Shown here: piece by piece, positions 7,825 through 14,869 of the stretch | Layout: every line of letters starts with the position of its first letter | Position numbering within the stretch: the first letter of the stretch is position 1 | DNA from: JACQFK01 sp041482015 | GTDB taxonomy: Bacteria > Planctomycetota > MHYJ01 > JACPRB01 | Length of the DNA stretch: 26,982 bases | Direction of reading: 5' to 3' | NCBI GenBank assembly: GCA_041482015.1 | Contig: JBGPCZ010000079.1 | Coordinates: 1-26,982 of the forward strand | Notes under the pieces: model-generated | Database searches by the model: none | The model's input: only the letters and a program-made list of their open reading frames with translations | Told to the model about the DNA's origin: nothing | Made by a program: the position numbers and the translations under genes

Positions 7825-8688
7825 ATGAGACTTGCGTTCCTCGCGTTTTTGCTGTGCGCGGTCACGATCCAGGGGAAGCCGCCCGACGACGTCGTGTTCG
7901 AAAAGGACGTCGTTTACGGGAAGGGCGCGGGCGAAGACCTGAAACTCAACATCTCCCGTCCGAAGGAGGCCGCGGGGGCGCTCCCGTGCATCGTTTTCAT
8001 CCACGGCGGCGGATGGGCCGCCGGCACCAAGGACGGTCACACCCAGCAGACGTGGGACGTGGTGAAGAAGGGCTACGTCGGGGTCACGGTCGGCTACCGT
8101 TTCGCTCCGAAGCACCGCTTCCCGGCTCAGGTCGAGGACGTGAAGTGCTCGATCCGGTTCCTGCGAGCGAACGCCGAGAAGTACGGGATCGACAAGGATC
8201 GCATAGGCGCGGTCGGGTTCTCCGCGGGCGCGCATCTCTCGATGATGCTGGGCGCGATGGACAAGGCCGACGGGCTCGAGGGGGAGGGCGGAAATCCCGA
8301 CCAGCCGAGCAAGGTGAACGCGGTCGTCTCGTGGTTCGGTCCCACCGACATGACGACCAAGGACTGGCCCGACGCCAGCCGGAAGTTGATCGAGCAGTTC
8401 GTCGGCGGCCCCAAGGACGAGAAGGAAGACGTCTGCCGGAAGGCGTCGCCGATCACGTACGTCAACGCCGGCGACGCGCCGATGCTCCTCATCCAGGGGA
8501 CGAAAGACCGGCTTGTGCCCTACTCGCAAGCGTATCTCATGATCGACGCGCTCAACAAGGCGGGCGTCCCCGGACGGCTCGACATGATCGTCGGCGCGGA
8601 CCACGGGTGGGGGAATCCCGAACTCCAAAGGACGGCCGACGAGACCTACGCCTTCTTCGACCAGTACCTTAGGGCCAGGAAGAAGTAA
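7825..8688 (+). CDS. Secreted alpha/beta hydrolase, esterase/lipase (BD-FAE/HSL-like)
   Basis: 287 residues starting with a cleavable signal peptide (MRLAFLAFLLCAVTIQG). The core is an alpha/beta hydrolase: the oxyanion motif HGGGW at about 60-64, nucleophile elbow GFSAG with Ser133, acid Asp228 in GTKDRLVP, and His260 in ADHGW. The arrangement fits the xylan/pectin acetyl-esterase and hormone-sensitive-lipase-like group, frequent in planctomycetes, where they deacetylate glycans or cleave small esters. ATG 7825 has a strong ribosome site (CTGGAGGA, about five bases away). It follows the methyltransferase by 46 bases, so it may be co-transcribed with the PKS operon or have its own promoter; nothing links it functionally to polyketide synthesis. 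The natural substrate is unknown. Confidence 0.92.
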   Translation: MRLAFLAFLLCAVTIQGKPPDDVVFEKDVVYGKGAGEDLKLNISRPKEAAGALPCIVFIHGGGWAAGTKDGHTQQTWDVVKKGYVGVTVGYRFAPKHRFPAQVEDVKCSIRFLRANAEKYGIDKDRIGAVGFSAGAHLSMMLGAMDKADGLEGEGGNPDQPSKVNAVVSWFGPTDMTTKDWPDASRKLIEQFVGGPKDEKEDVCRKASPITYVNAGDAPMLLIQGTKDRLVPYSQAYLMIDALNKAGVPGRLDMIVGADHGWGNPELQRTADETYAFFDQYLRARKK

Positions 8689-8717
8689 AATCGTCGTTAA
8701 CGGTCGGGCGCCGACGC

Positions 8718-8740
8718 CGTCTGGTAGCTCATGACAGACG
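8718..8740 (+). other. Stem-loop just before the ribosome site of the next gene
   Basis: CGTCTG (8718-8723) pairs perfectly with CAGACG (8735-8740) across an 11-base loop. The Shine-Dalgarno GGAGGAGG begins at 8741, directly after the stem. No U-run follows, so it is not an intrinsic terminator. It could influence translation or be chance in GC-rich DNA. Confidence 0.25.
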
Positions 8741-8753
8741 GGAGGAGGCGCGC

Positions 8754-10025
8754 ATGAAGACCCGCACGGCGATTCTCACGGCGACCCTGGCCACGCTCGT
8801 GATCTTCCGGGGCTGGGGGCAGGACACCCGCGTGGCGGAGAACGATCTCATCGTCCACGAGTGGGGCACGTTCACCTCGATGCAGGGCTCCGACGGGATC
8901 ACCCTCGAAGGGCTCCACCACGAGGAGGAGGCGCTGCCGATGTTCGTGCAGAACTATGCGAAGGCCTCGGGTGACCTGGTCCGCGACGGCATGTTGAAGA
9001 AGGGGGTCCGGGCCGACATCGTTCACGTGACGGAGAAGATGGAGACGCCGGTGACGTACTTCTATACCGCGCATCCCCAGAAGGTCCGGGCGAAGGTCGT
9101 CTTCAACCGCGGCCTCCTCACGCAGTGGTATCCGTCCGCCGAGCTCCGCGGGCCGAACGGCGGGCGCGTGGCCCCGGGGCTGGTCGACATGAATCGCATC
9201 GAGAAGAGCTCCCTCGAGTGGGACGTCGACGTGCTCGCGCCCCGACAGGGGTTGGGCGACCTGCCGAAGGTCGCCGAGGGGGACCCGTGGCAGTTCGCGC
9301 GGATCCCGGACTCGAACGCCGTGCGCGCCCGCGGGACCGAGACCGAGAAATTTCTCTTCTATCGAGGCCTCGGGCTCTTCACGCTTCCTCTCAAGGCGAA
9401 GACCGAACCGGGGTCGAGGCTCACGCTGGCGAATGACGGGCGCGATCCGATCCGGCACCTTATCGTCCTCCACGTGCGGAACGGACGCGGCGAATACACC
9501 TACGTGCCGGAACTCCCCGCGCAGGAGTCGCTGACGGTGCAGCGGCCGGTCTCGCAGGACGCGCCGGCGGTGAAGGAGATGGTGAAGGGTCTCAAGGAGA
9601 CGCTCCAGCGCTGCCTGGTGGCCGAAGGGCTTTATGCGAAGGAGGCGGAGGCGATGGCGCTCACGTGGGAAAAGAGTTACTTCCACGCGGAGGGGCTGCG
9701 CGTCCTTTACGTGGTGCCGGACCGGGTGACCACGCAGCTCTTACCGCTCGAGATCACGCCCGCGCCGAAGGAGATGAAGCGGGTGCTCGTCGGTCGCCTC
9801 GAGTGCCTGACGCCCGAGGTCGAGGCGGAAGTCGTGGCCGCGCTCCGGGACCGGATGTCCCAGGATCTCGCGGTCCAGGAGCCCGCCTGTGCGCGCCTTT
9901 CGAAGCTCGGACGCTTCCTGGAGCCCAACGTCCGCCGGATCCTGGCGGCCTCGACCGATCCCGTGGTCCAGAAGAGCGCGAGGGAGGTCCTTCGCCCCAT
10001 GGAAGCGCGGATCCCGACCCGCTGA
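8754..10025 (+). CDS. Secreted protein of unknown function with VHEWGTFTS motif
   Basis: 423 residues. The ATG at 8754 is preceded by GGAGGAGG with a five-base spacer and gives a signal peptide (MKTRTAILTATLATLVIFRGWG). The mature protein opens with the striking stretch LIVHEWGTFTSMQGSDG, soon followed by EALPMFVQ and KMETPVTYFYT. I have the impression that this combination recurs in uncharacterised secreted proteins of planctomycetes and myxobacteria, but I know of no assigned function. The middle (residues about 80-260) looks beta-rich. From about 340 (LTPEVEAEVVAALRDR ... DPVVQKSAREVLRPM) it becomes helical and resembles a short HEAT-like repeat pair. It lies 65 bases after the esterase and 17 bases before an ECF sigma factor, so it could belong to the same transcription unit or regulon. 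No catalytic motif is recognised. Confidence 0.85.
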   Translation: MKTRTAILTATLATLVIFRGWGQDTRVAENDLIVHEWGTFTSMQGSDGITLEGLHHEEEALPMFVQNYAKASGDLVRDGMLKKGVRADIVHVTEKMETPVTYFYTAHPQKVRAKVVFNRGLLTQWYPSAELRGPNGGRVAPGLVDMNRIEKSSLEWDVDVLAPRQGLGDLPKVAEGDPWQFARIPDSNAVRARGTETEKFLFYRGLGLFTLPLKAKTEPGSRLTLANDGRDPIRHLIVLHVRNGRGEYTYVPELPAQESLTVQRPVSQDAPAVKEMVKGLKETLQRCLVAEGLYAKEAEAMALTWEKSYFHAEGLRVLYVVPDRVTTQLLPLEITPAPKEMKRVLVGRLECLTPEVEAEVVAALRDRMSQDLAVQEPACARLSKLGRFLEPNVRRILAASTDPVVQKSAREVLRPMEARIPTR

Positions 10026-10028
10026 GGG

Positions 10029-10034
10029 TAGAAT
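10029..10034 (+). promoter_or_regulatory. Candidate -10 element of the sigma/anti-sigma operon
   Basis: TAGAAT (five of six to consensus) stands eight bases before the sigma-factor ATG at 10043. With usual spacing transcription would begin one to three bases before the ATG. ACGGGG in the gap is at best a poor ribosome site. No -35 match is seen. The element starts four bases after the previous gene's stop codon. Confidence 0.35.
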
Positions 10035-10042
10035 TCACGGGG

Positions 10043-10588
10043 ATGACGGCGAAAATCGACGTCGAGGAAGGCGTCCTCGTGGCGGGGCTCGTGGAGCGCG
10101 CCCGCACCGGGGACGCCTCGGCCTTTGAGTCGCTCTACCGCCGGTTTGCGCGGTCGGTGCACTCCGTGCTCCTCTCGCGCGTGCCGCCCGCGGAGGCGGA
10201 GGAGCTGACGCAGGAGGTGTTCCTCGCGGCGCACCGACGGCTGGGAGACCTGCGCGAGCCCGGCGCGGTCGGCCCTTGGCTCCACGCGATGGCGCGGAAC
10301 GTCGCGACGGATCGACTCCGGGCCAGGGGCCGGAGGCCGCGCGAGGAACCGCTCTCCGAGCGCCCGGTCCCGGCGTCGCCGGACGGCGAACTGGCGGAGC
10401 GCGTGCTTCGCCACCTGGGGGAGCTGCCCGAGGCCTACCGCGAGACGCTCCTCATGCGGCTCGTGGACGGTCTGACGGGGCCGGAGATCGCCGGCGTCAC
10501 GGGCCTGACGGCGGCCTCGGTGCGCGTCAACCTGTGCCGGGGCATGGAGCTGCTGCGGGAGCGCCTCAAGAAGGAGGGATGGCCGTGA
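10043..10588 (+). CDS. RNA polymerase sigma factor, ECF subfamily
   Basis: 181 residues, a standard two-domain ECF sigma factor that directs RNA polymerase to a small set of stress or envelope promoters. Region 2 spans about residues 27-93, with LYRRFARSVHSVLLSRV, the core-binding EELTQEVFLAAHRRL, and the promoter-melting PWLHAMARNVATDRLRAR. Region 4 spans about 120-177, with LPEAYRETLLMRLVDGLTGPEIA and a helix-turn-helix over TGLTAASVRVNLCRGMELLRE. ATG 10043 is the first in-frame start giving a normal N-terminus; the frame is open further upstream only inside the preceding gene. The downstream gene, a membrane FecR-like protein, overlaps it by four bases, the usual pairing of ECF sigma with its regulator. 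Targets cannot be predicted; similar TAnnAT elements near several starts in this window could belong to this or the housekeeping sigma. Confidence 0.9.
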   Translation: MTAKIDVEEGVLVAGLVERARTGDASAFESLYRRFARSVHSVLLSRVPPAEAEELTQEVFLAAHRRLGDLREPGAVGPWLHAMARNVATDRLRARGRRPREEPLSERPVPASPDGELAERVLRHLGELPEAYRETLLMRLVDGLTGPEIAGVTGLTAASVRVNLCRGMELLRERLKKEGWP

Positions 10589-11451
10589 GCGACGAGTACC
10601 TGTGGGACCGGAGCGGGGGCGACGAGGAGGTCGAGCGGCTCGAGAAGGCGCTCGGCCGGTTCGCGCTCCGCTCGGAGTCGGCCCCGTCGCTCCGTCGTTC
10701 CCGGCGCCCGCAGTGGGTCTTGTCGATTGTGGCCGTCGCCGCCGCAGCAGCGATCGCAATCGTCGTCTTCCTGCCGCGGGGCCCGGAGGTCCTGAAGGAG
10801 GACCGGACGTTCGACCTGGGCCGGTTCGGGTCCGTGAGGGCGGAGGCAAAGAGCCGCGTGTCGGTGGTGCGGAAGGACGACCAGCTGATCAAGCTCCGAC
10901 TCGAGGAAGGGACGGTCCACGCGTCGATCACGCTGGCGGCGCGCCCGAGGCTCTTCCAGGTGGAGACGCCGGCGACGACGTGCGTGGACCTCGGCTGCAA
11001 GTACACGCTGACGGTGGACGCGGAGGGGCGGTCCCGCGTGCGGGTGACCTCGGGCCGCGTGGCGTTCGTGGACGGCGCGCGCGAGGTCTACGTCCCGACC
11101 GGGGCCGGATGCGAGGCGCTCCGGGGCCGGGGCGCGAGCACGCCGGTGTTCGAGGACATCCCGGCGAAGATGAAGCTGGCGCTCCGGGCCTTCGACGAGG
11201 CGGCGCCGGGGGAGCGCGCGAGGGCGGCGACGGAGTTCTCGCGGCAGGCGGAACGTCTCCGGGAAACGCTCCCGCTCTTCCATTTCCTCCGTGATTCCGA
11301 TCCGGACGTGTCGGCGGCGGGCCTGGACGGGCTCATGCGGCTCGCGGGCCTGCCCCAGGGCGTCACGCGCAGCATGTGCGCGGTGCGGGACGCGAAGATG
11401 ACCGAGGCCTGGCGGGAGTACCTCGAGGACCAGCTGGGCGCGTGGTGGTAG
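10585..11451 (+). CDS. Membrane FecR-like anti-sigma/regulatory protein
   Basis: 288 residues. An N-terminal cytoplasmic section of about 42 residues is followed by one transmembrane helix (about 43-64, WVLSIVAVAAAAAIAIVVFLP). The outer domain has the FecR pattern: FGSVRAEAKSRVSVV, LRLEEGTVHASI, FQVETPATTCVDLGCKYTL, VRVTSGRVAFV. In FecR proteins this domain sits outside the membrane and passes a signal to an ECF sigma factor. The last 90 residues are helical with a HEAT-like stretch (DSDPDVSAAGLDGLMRLAGL). I prefer the GTG at 10585: it overlaps the sigma stop as GTGA and lies seven bases after GGAGG, whereas ATG 10579 directly abuts that ribosome site. Coupling to the sigma gene makes an anti-sigma or co-sensor role likely. 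No zinc anti-sigma (HxxxCxxC) motif is present, so inhibition would differ from RsrA-type proteins. Confidence 0.85.
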   Translation: MSDEYLWDRSGGDEEVERLEKALGRFALRSESAPSLRRSRRPQWVLSIVAVAAAAAIAIVVFLPRGPEVLKEDRTFDLGRFGSVRAEAKSRVSVVRKDDQLIKLRLEEGTVHASITLAARPRLFQVETPATTCVDLGCKYTLTVDAEGRSRVRVTSGRVAFVDGAREVYVPTGAGCEALRGRGASTPVFEDIPAKMKLALRAFDEAAPGERARAATEFSRQAERLRETLPLFHFLRDSDPDVSAAGLDGLMRLAGLPQGVTRSMCAVRDAKMTEAWREYLEDQLGAWW

Positions 11452-11464
11452 AGGAGAAGATTCG

Positions 11465-11992
11465 ATGAAGACCCTGATCGCAACCCTGGCCCTCCTGCTC
11501 GCGGTTCCGCAGGCGGAGGAGAAAAAGGCGCCGACGCGGGAGGACATGCGCCGGTTCCTCATGTTCGCAGTCTTCGAGGGGCTGTGGGAGGACGGTGCCG
11601 ACCTCGCGGTCATCAAGGAGCTACGCAAGAAACCGTTCGAGTACTTCATCCCCAAGTGCTATCTCTGCGACGCGGTCCGCCAGGGCATCGACGTCTATCT
11701 CGCCGCGCCCGTGGCCGCGCTGGGTGACGCGAAGGGCGCCGGCCTTCCGAAGCCGATCGCCGACGCCCTCAAGAACCCGGACCGCACGCCGCGCCTCGAC
11801 GGCCTCCGCAGGCTGACCGAGCGCTACGTCCTCCGCCGGTTCGACCGGGTGAAAATGTCGGACGAAGATCGCGCGACGATGGAATCCTTCCTCCAGGAGG
11901 CGCGCAAGCAGGGGATGTCGGTGAAGGAGGATTCCTTTGGCGCCTTTTGCCCCTCGTGCGAAGGCGCGCTCCGGAGCAAACCCAAGAAATAG
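11465..11992 (+). CDS. Small secreted four-cysteine protein of unknown function
   Basis: 175 residues, not recognised. A signal peptide (MKTLIATLALLLAVPQA) follows a good ribosome site (GAGGAGAAG). The mature protein has exactly four cysteines in two CxxC pairs, CYLC at 65-68 and CPSC at 162-165, a spacing expected for one zinc or disulfide-bonded site that ties the two ends together. Neither pair is followed by His, so these are not haem c sites. The rest is mostly helical and charged. It follows the FecR-like gene by 13 bases and probably belongs to the sigma/FecR operon, which could make it a sensed or effector protein of that envelope system (inference). It converges with the large cytochrome/dehydrogenase gene with three bases between the stop codons. 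Confidence 0.8.
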   Translation: MKTLIATLALLLAVPQAEEKKAPTREDMRRFLMFAVFEGLWEDGADLAVIKELRKKPFEYFIPKCYLCDAVRQGIDVYLAAPVAALGDAKGAGLPKPIADALKNPDRTPRLDGLRRLTERYVLRRFDRVKMSDEDRATMESFLQEARKQGMSVKEDSFGAFCPSCEGALRSKPKK

Positions 11993-11995
11993 GGC

Positions 11996-14869
11996 CTACG
12001 GCCGCCGCTCGCGCTCGGGCGCGTCGATGAAGCGCCAGCCCTTGAGGAACGTGATCAGGTCGGTCATGTCCTCGACCGGGATGTTCTTCTCGAGGCCGTC
12101 GGGCATGAGCGACGTTCCGCCCGCCTTCATCTCCTCGATGTCCGCGCGCAGGACCACGTCCTGCTGGTTCTCGCCGCGGCGGAGCGTCAGGCTGGAGGCG
12201 TTCTGCTCGGCGATGAACCCGCTCAGGATCGCGCCGCTCTTCGTCTTCACGATGAAGTTCATGTAGTTGTTGTCGATGACGCGGCTGGGGTCGAGGATGT
12301 CGACCAGGAGCTGCTCCTTCTTCTTCGAAAGCGTGTCGGAGATGTCGGGCCCGATCACGTTCCCGATGTCCCCGATGCGATGGCACGAGGCGCAGTTCTT
12401 CCGGAAGATCTCGCGGCCCTTCTTCGGGTCCCCGTCCTTCTCCGTCGCGGCCTTGTACCGGTCGATCACCACCTGCCGGTCCTCGGGGAGTGCGTCCTTG
12501 AGGAGCTTCGCGGCGCGTTCCTTGATCGCGCCGTTGGGATGGGCCACGAGCTGGCGGACGAGCGGGATGCCGAGGTCGCCGGGCGCGAGCCGCCTCTCCT
12601 CGATCGCGTCGAGGAGCGCGATCAGCCGCTCGGGCTGGCGGGAGAGGGCCTCCAGGATCTCGCGGCGGAGCGCGGGCATCGCCCGCTTGAGCGGCGTCAT
12701 GAGGACGCCCGCCACCTCGGGCTCCTTGTGGGCCGAGGCGGCGCCGACGGCGGCCATCCGCAACTCCTGGGGCTGGTCCTCCTCGAGCAGCTTTCGAAAC
12801 GCCGGGGCGGCGTTCACCCAGGGGACATGGATGAGAAGGCGGAGCGCGTCCAGGCGGTCGGGTACGCTCCGCGCGCCGTCGGTGGCGAGCGCGGCCGCCT
12901 GCCCGAGGAGATTCAGCCCGATCGCTTTCACCCGATCGTCGGGAAGCGTGCCCAGGAACGTGCCCAGCGAGGTCCCACGGCGGGCCATTCCTTCCGCGAG
13001 CCCGTTCAGGACGGCGGTCCGACGGAGGCCGGGCGCTTCGAGGATTCTTTCCAGGACGGCCCCCACTTCCGCCGTATCCCGGCGGCTGCCCACGAGTGTC
13101 GCCAGTTCGCGGACCATGGCGGCGTCCTGGATTTTCTCCAGGAGCTGCCCCGCGCGCCGTGGAACCGCGCTCGCCACGGCGAGCCGGGTCCATCGGTCCT
13201 GCGGGTTGGCGTTCGCGATCTTCGCGAGCGGCGCCAGGATCGCCTCGTTGTCCCACTCGCCGAGCGAGAGGGCGGCCTGGAAGCGGACGCGCGGGTCGGG
13301 GTCGTCGGCGAGCGCGACGACGCGCTCCTGCACGTACCATTGCGTCGGCAGCCAGCGCTCGGCGAGGCGGCAGGCGTTCTCGCGGACGCGTGGATGGGGA
13401 TCCGCGAGGAGCCGCGCCGCGAGGTCCGCGTCGAGGCGGTTCATCCCGTCGAGGACGCAGGCGGCGTGGAGCCGGCCATGGGGGCTCGACCCCGTCGCCA
13501 TCTGCCGGAGCGGTCCGTACGCGCGCCCGGCCTGGCGCTCGACGAGGAGCCGGTGCGCGGTCATCCGCCACCACGCGTCGGGGTGGTCGAGGAAGGTGAC
13601 CAGCTCCGCGTCGGAGGCGCTTGAGAGGTGAGGACGGGGATACGAGGAGGCGCGCTTCTCCGGCACGATCCGCCAGATACGCCCCATGTCCTTGCGACCA
13701 TTGAAGTCGTAGCGCGAACGGAGGTCGGCCGGGACCCACTCGGGGTGCTCGACCTCGGAGCGGTAGAAGTCTACGACATAGAGCGCGCCGTCGGGACCCA
13801 TGGTCATGCTGACGGGGCGGAACCAGTTCTCGGGCGAGGCGAGGAACTCGACGCCCTCGTGAGGCGGCTTGTAGTCAAAGGATCCGCCCGTCGAGGTCAA
13901 CTGCTCCATGTGGACGAGGTTCCCCGTCGGCTCGCACGTGAAGGCGCGGCCCTTGTACTCGCCGGGCAGGAGCGAGCCGCGGTAGACGTGGACGCCGCAC
14001 GAGGCGGTGAACGTGCCGCTGTGCACCACCGAGAGCGTCCAGTTCTTGCTGATCGGGTAGACGCGCGCGGCGCCGCCGGCCCCCTGGTTGTCGGTCTTCG
14101 GAGGCGGCGGGGCGAGGAACGGGTTGCGCGGGTAATAGCGGTTCGGGATCGGCAGGTGGACCAGGTGGTTCCGGTTGGTGCAGACGAAGCGCTCGCCCCA
14201 GTCGTCGAAGGCGAGCCCGAACTGCCCGAACCCGGTGACCGCCTCGCGCCGGTCGTGGACAAGGTCGAACCGGAAGTCCATGCCGCCGATGTCGACGGGT
14301 TTCTCGTCGGGCCGGCCGCTCCGCTTGATCTTTCCGCCGCGCTGCCCGTTGGCGACGGTGATCGCGTTGTCGATCCCGAACGTCGGATGGCTCACGCGGA
14401 GCTGGGGATTCCCCGCGGTGAACCCCTCGAAGAGCGGCTCGCGGATGTCGGCCTTGCCGTCGCCGTCCGTGTCCTTGAGGTACAGGATGTTCGGCGCGGC
14501 GGTGACGATGATGCCGCCCTTCCACGGCGTGACGCCGTTGGCCATGAGGATGTTGTCGGCGAAGATCGTGCTCGTCTCGTAGAAGCCGTCACCGTCCTTG
14601 TCCTCGAGGAGCTTGATCCGCCCGAGCGGGGGCTTGTTCATATCGGCGACGGGATAGTCGATCATCTCGACCACGTAGAGGCGGCCGTCCTCGTCGAACG
14701 CGGCGGCGACGGGGCTCTGGATCTGCGGTTCGCACGCGACGAGTTCGACACGCAGGCCCGCGTCGACCCTGATAAGCTTCTGCGACTCCTGGGGGGAGAG
14801 CGGGCTCTTCACCTCGGGGGGCGCGGCCTGGGGCGCCGCCAGCACGAGCAGGGCGAGCAGTGTTCTCAT
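11996..14869 (-). CDS. PVC-type membrane-bound dehydrogenase with HEAT repeats and c-type haem domain
   Basis: 957 residues with a signal peptide (MRTLLALLVLAAPQAA). Domains in order: an N-terminal beta-propeller like the glucose/sorbosone dehydrogenase fold (about 30-400), with FDEDGRLYVVEMIDYPV and GPDGALYVVDFYRSEVEHP; HEAT-like helical repeats (about 410-790; DPHPRVRENACRLAERW, DPDPRVRFQAALSLGEW); and a C-terminal cytochrome c domain with CASCH at about 826-830. The likely haem sixth ligand is Met in SLMPDGL near 922. This three-part architecture is characteristic of Planctomycetota and related PVC bacteria and is thought to oxidise sugars or other carbohydrates outside the cytoplasm, passing electrons to the haem. 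It is the last gene of the eight-gene operon; its ATG overlaps the previous stop (ATGA, 14866-14869). Family assignment is strong, substrate unknown. Confidence 0.93.
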   Translation of the reverse strand: MRTLLALLVLAAPQAAPPEVKSPLSPQESQKLIRVDAGLRVELVACEPQIQSPVAAAFDEDGRLYVVEMIDYPVADMNKPPLGRIKLLEDKDGDGFYETSTIFADNILMANGVTPWKGGIIVTAAPNILYLKDTDGDGKADIREPLFEGFTAGNPQLRVSHPTFGIDNAITVANGQRGGKIKRSGRPDEKPVDIGGMDFRFDLVHDRREAVTGFGQFGLAFDDWGERFVCTNRNHLVHLPIPNRYYPRNPFLAPPPPKTDNQGAGGAARVYPISKNWTLSVVHSGTFTASCGVHVYRGSLLPGEYKGRAFTCEPTGNLVHMEQLTSTGGSFDYKPPHEGVEFLASPENWFRPVSMTMGPDGALYVVDFYRSEVEHPEWVPADLRSRYDFNGRKDMGRIWRIVPEKRASSYPRPHLSSASDAELVTFLDHPDAWWRMTAHRLLVERQAGRAYGPLRQMATGSSPHGRLHAACVLDGMNRLDADLAARLLADPHPRVRENACRLAERWLPTQWYVQERVVALADDPDPRVRFQAALSLGEWDNEAILAPLAKIANANPQDRWTRLAVASAVPRRAGQLLEKIQDAAMVRELATLVGSRRDTAEVGAVLERILEAPGLRRTAVLNGLAEGMARRGTSLGTFLGTLPDDRVKAIGLNLLGQAAALATDGARSVPDRLDALRLLIHVPWVNAAPAFRKLLEEDQPQELRMAAVGAASAHKEPEVAGVLMTPLKRAMPALRREILEALSRQPERLIALLDAIEERRLAPGDLGIPLVRQLVAHPNGAIKERAAKLLKDALPEDRQVVIDRYKAATEKDGDPKKGREIFRKNCASCHRIGDIGNVIGPDISDTLSKKKEQLLVDILDPSRVIDNNYMNFIVKTKSGAILSGFIAEQNASSLTLRRGENQQDVVLRADIEEMKAGGTSLMPDGLEKNIPVEDMTDLITFLKGWRFIDAPERERRP

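Noticed and set aside
8700..8740. Intrinsic terminator after the esterase gene
   Set aside because: The hairpins (GTCGG/CCGAC and CGTCTG/CAGACG) are short and no T-run follows.
10579..10581. ATG as start of the FecR-like gene
   Set aside because: It abuts the GGAGG ribosome site with no spacer; GTG at 10585 has proper spacing and a GTGA overlap.
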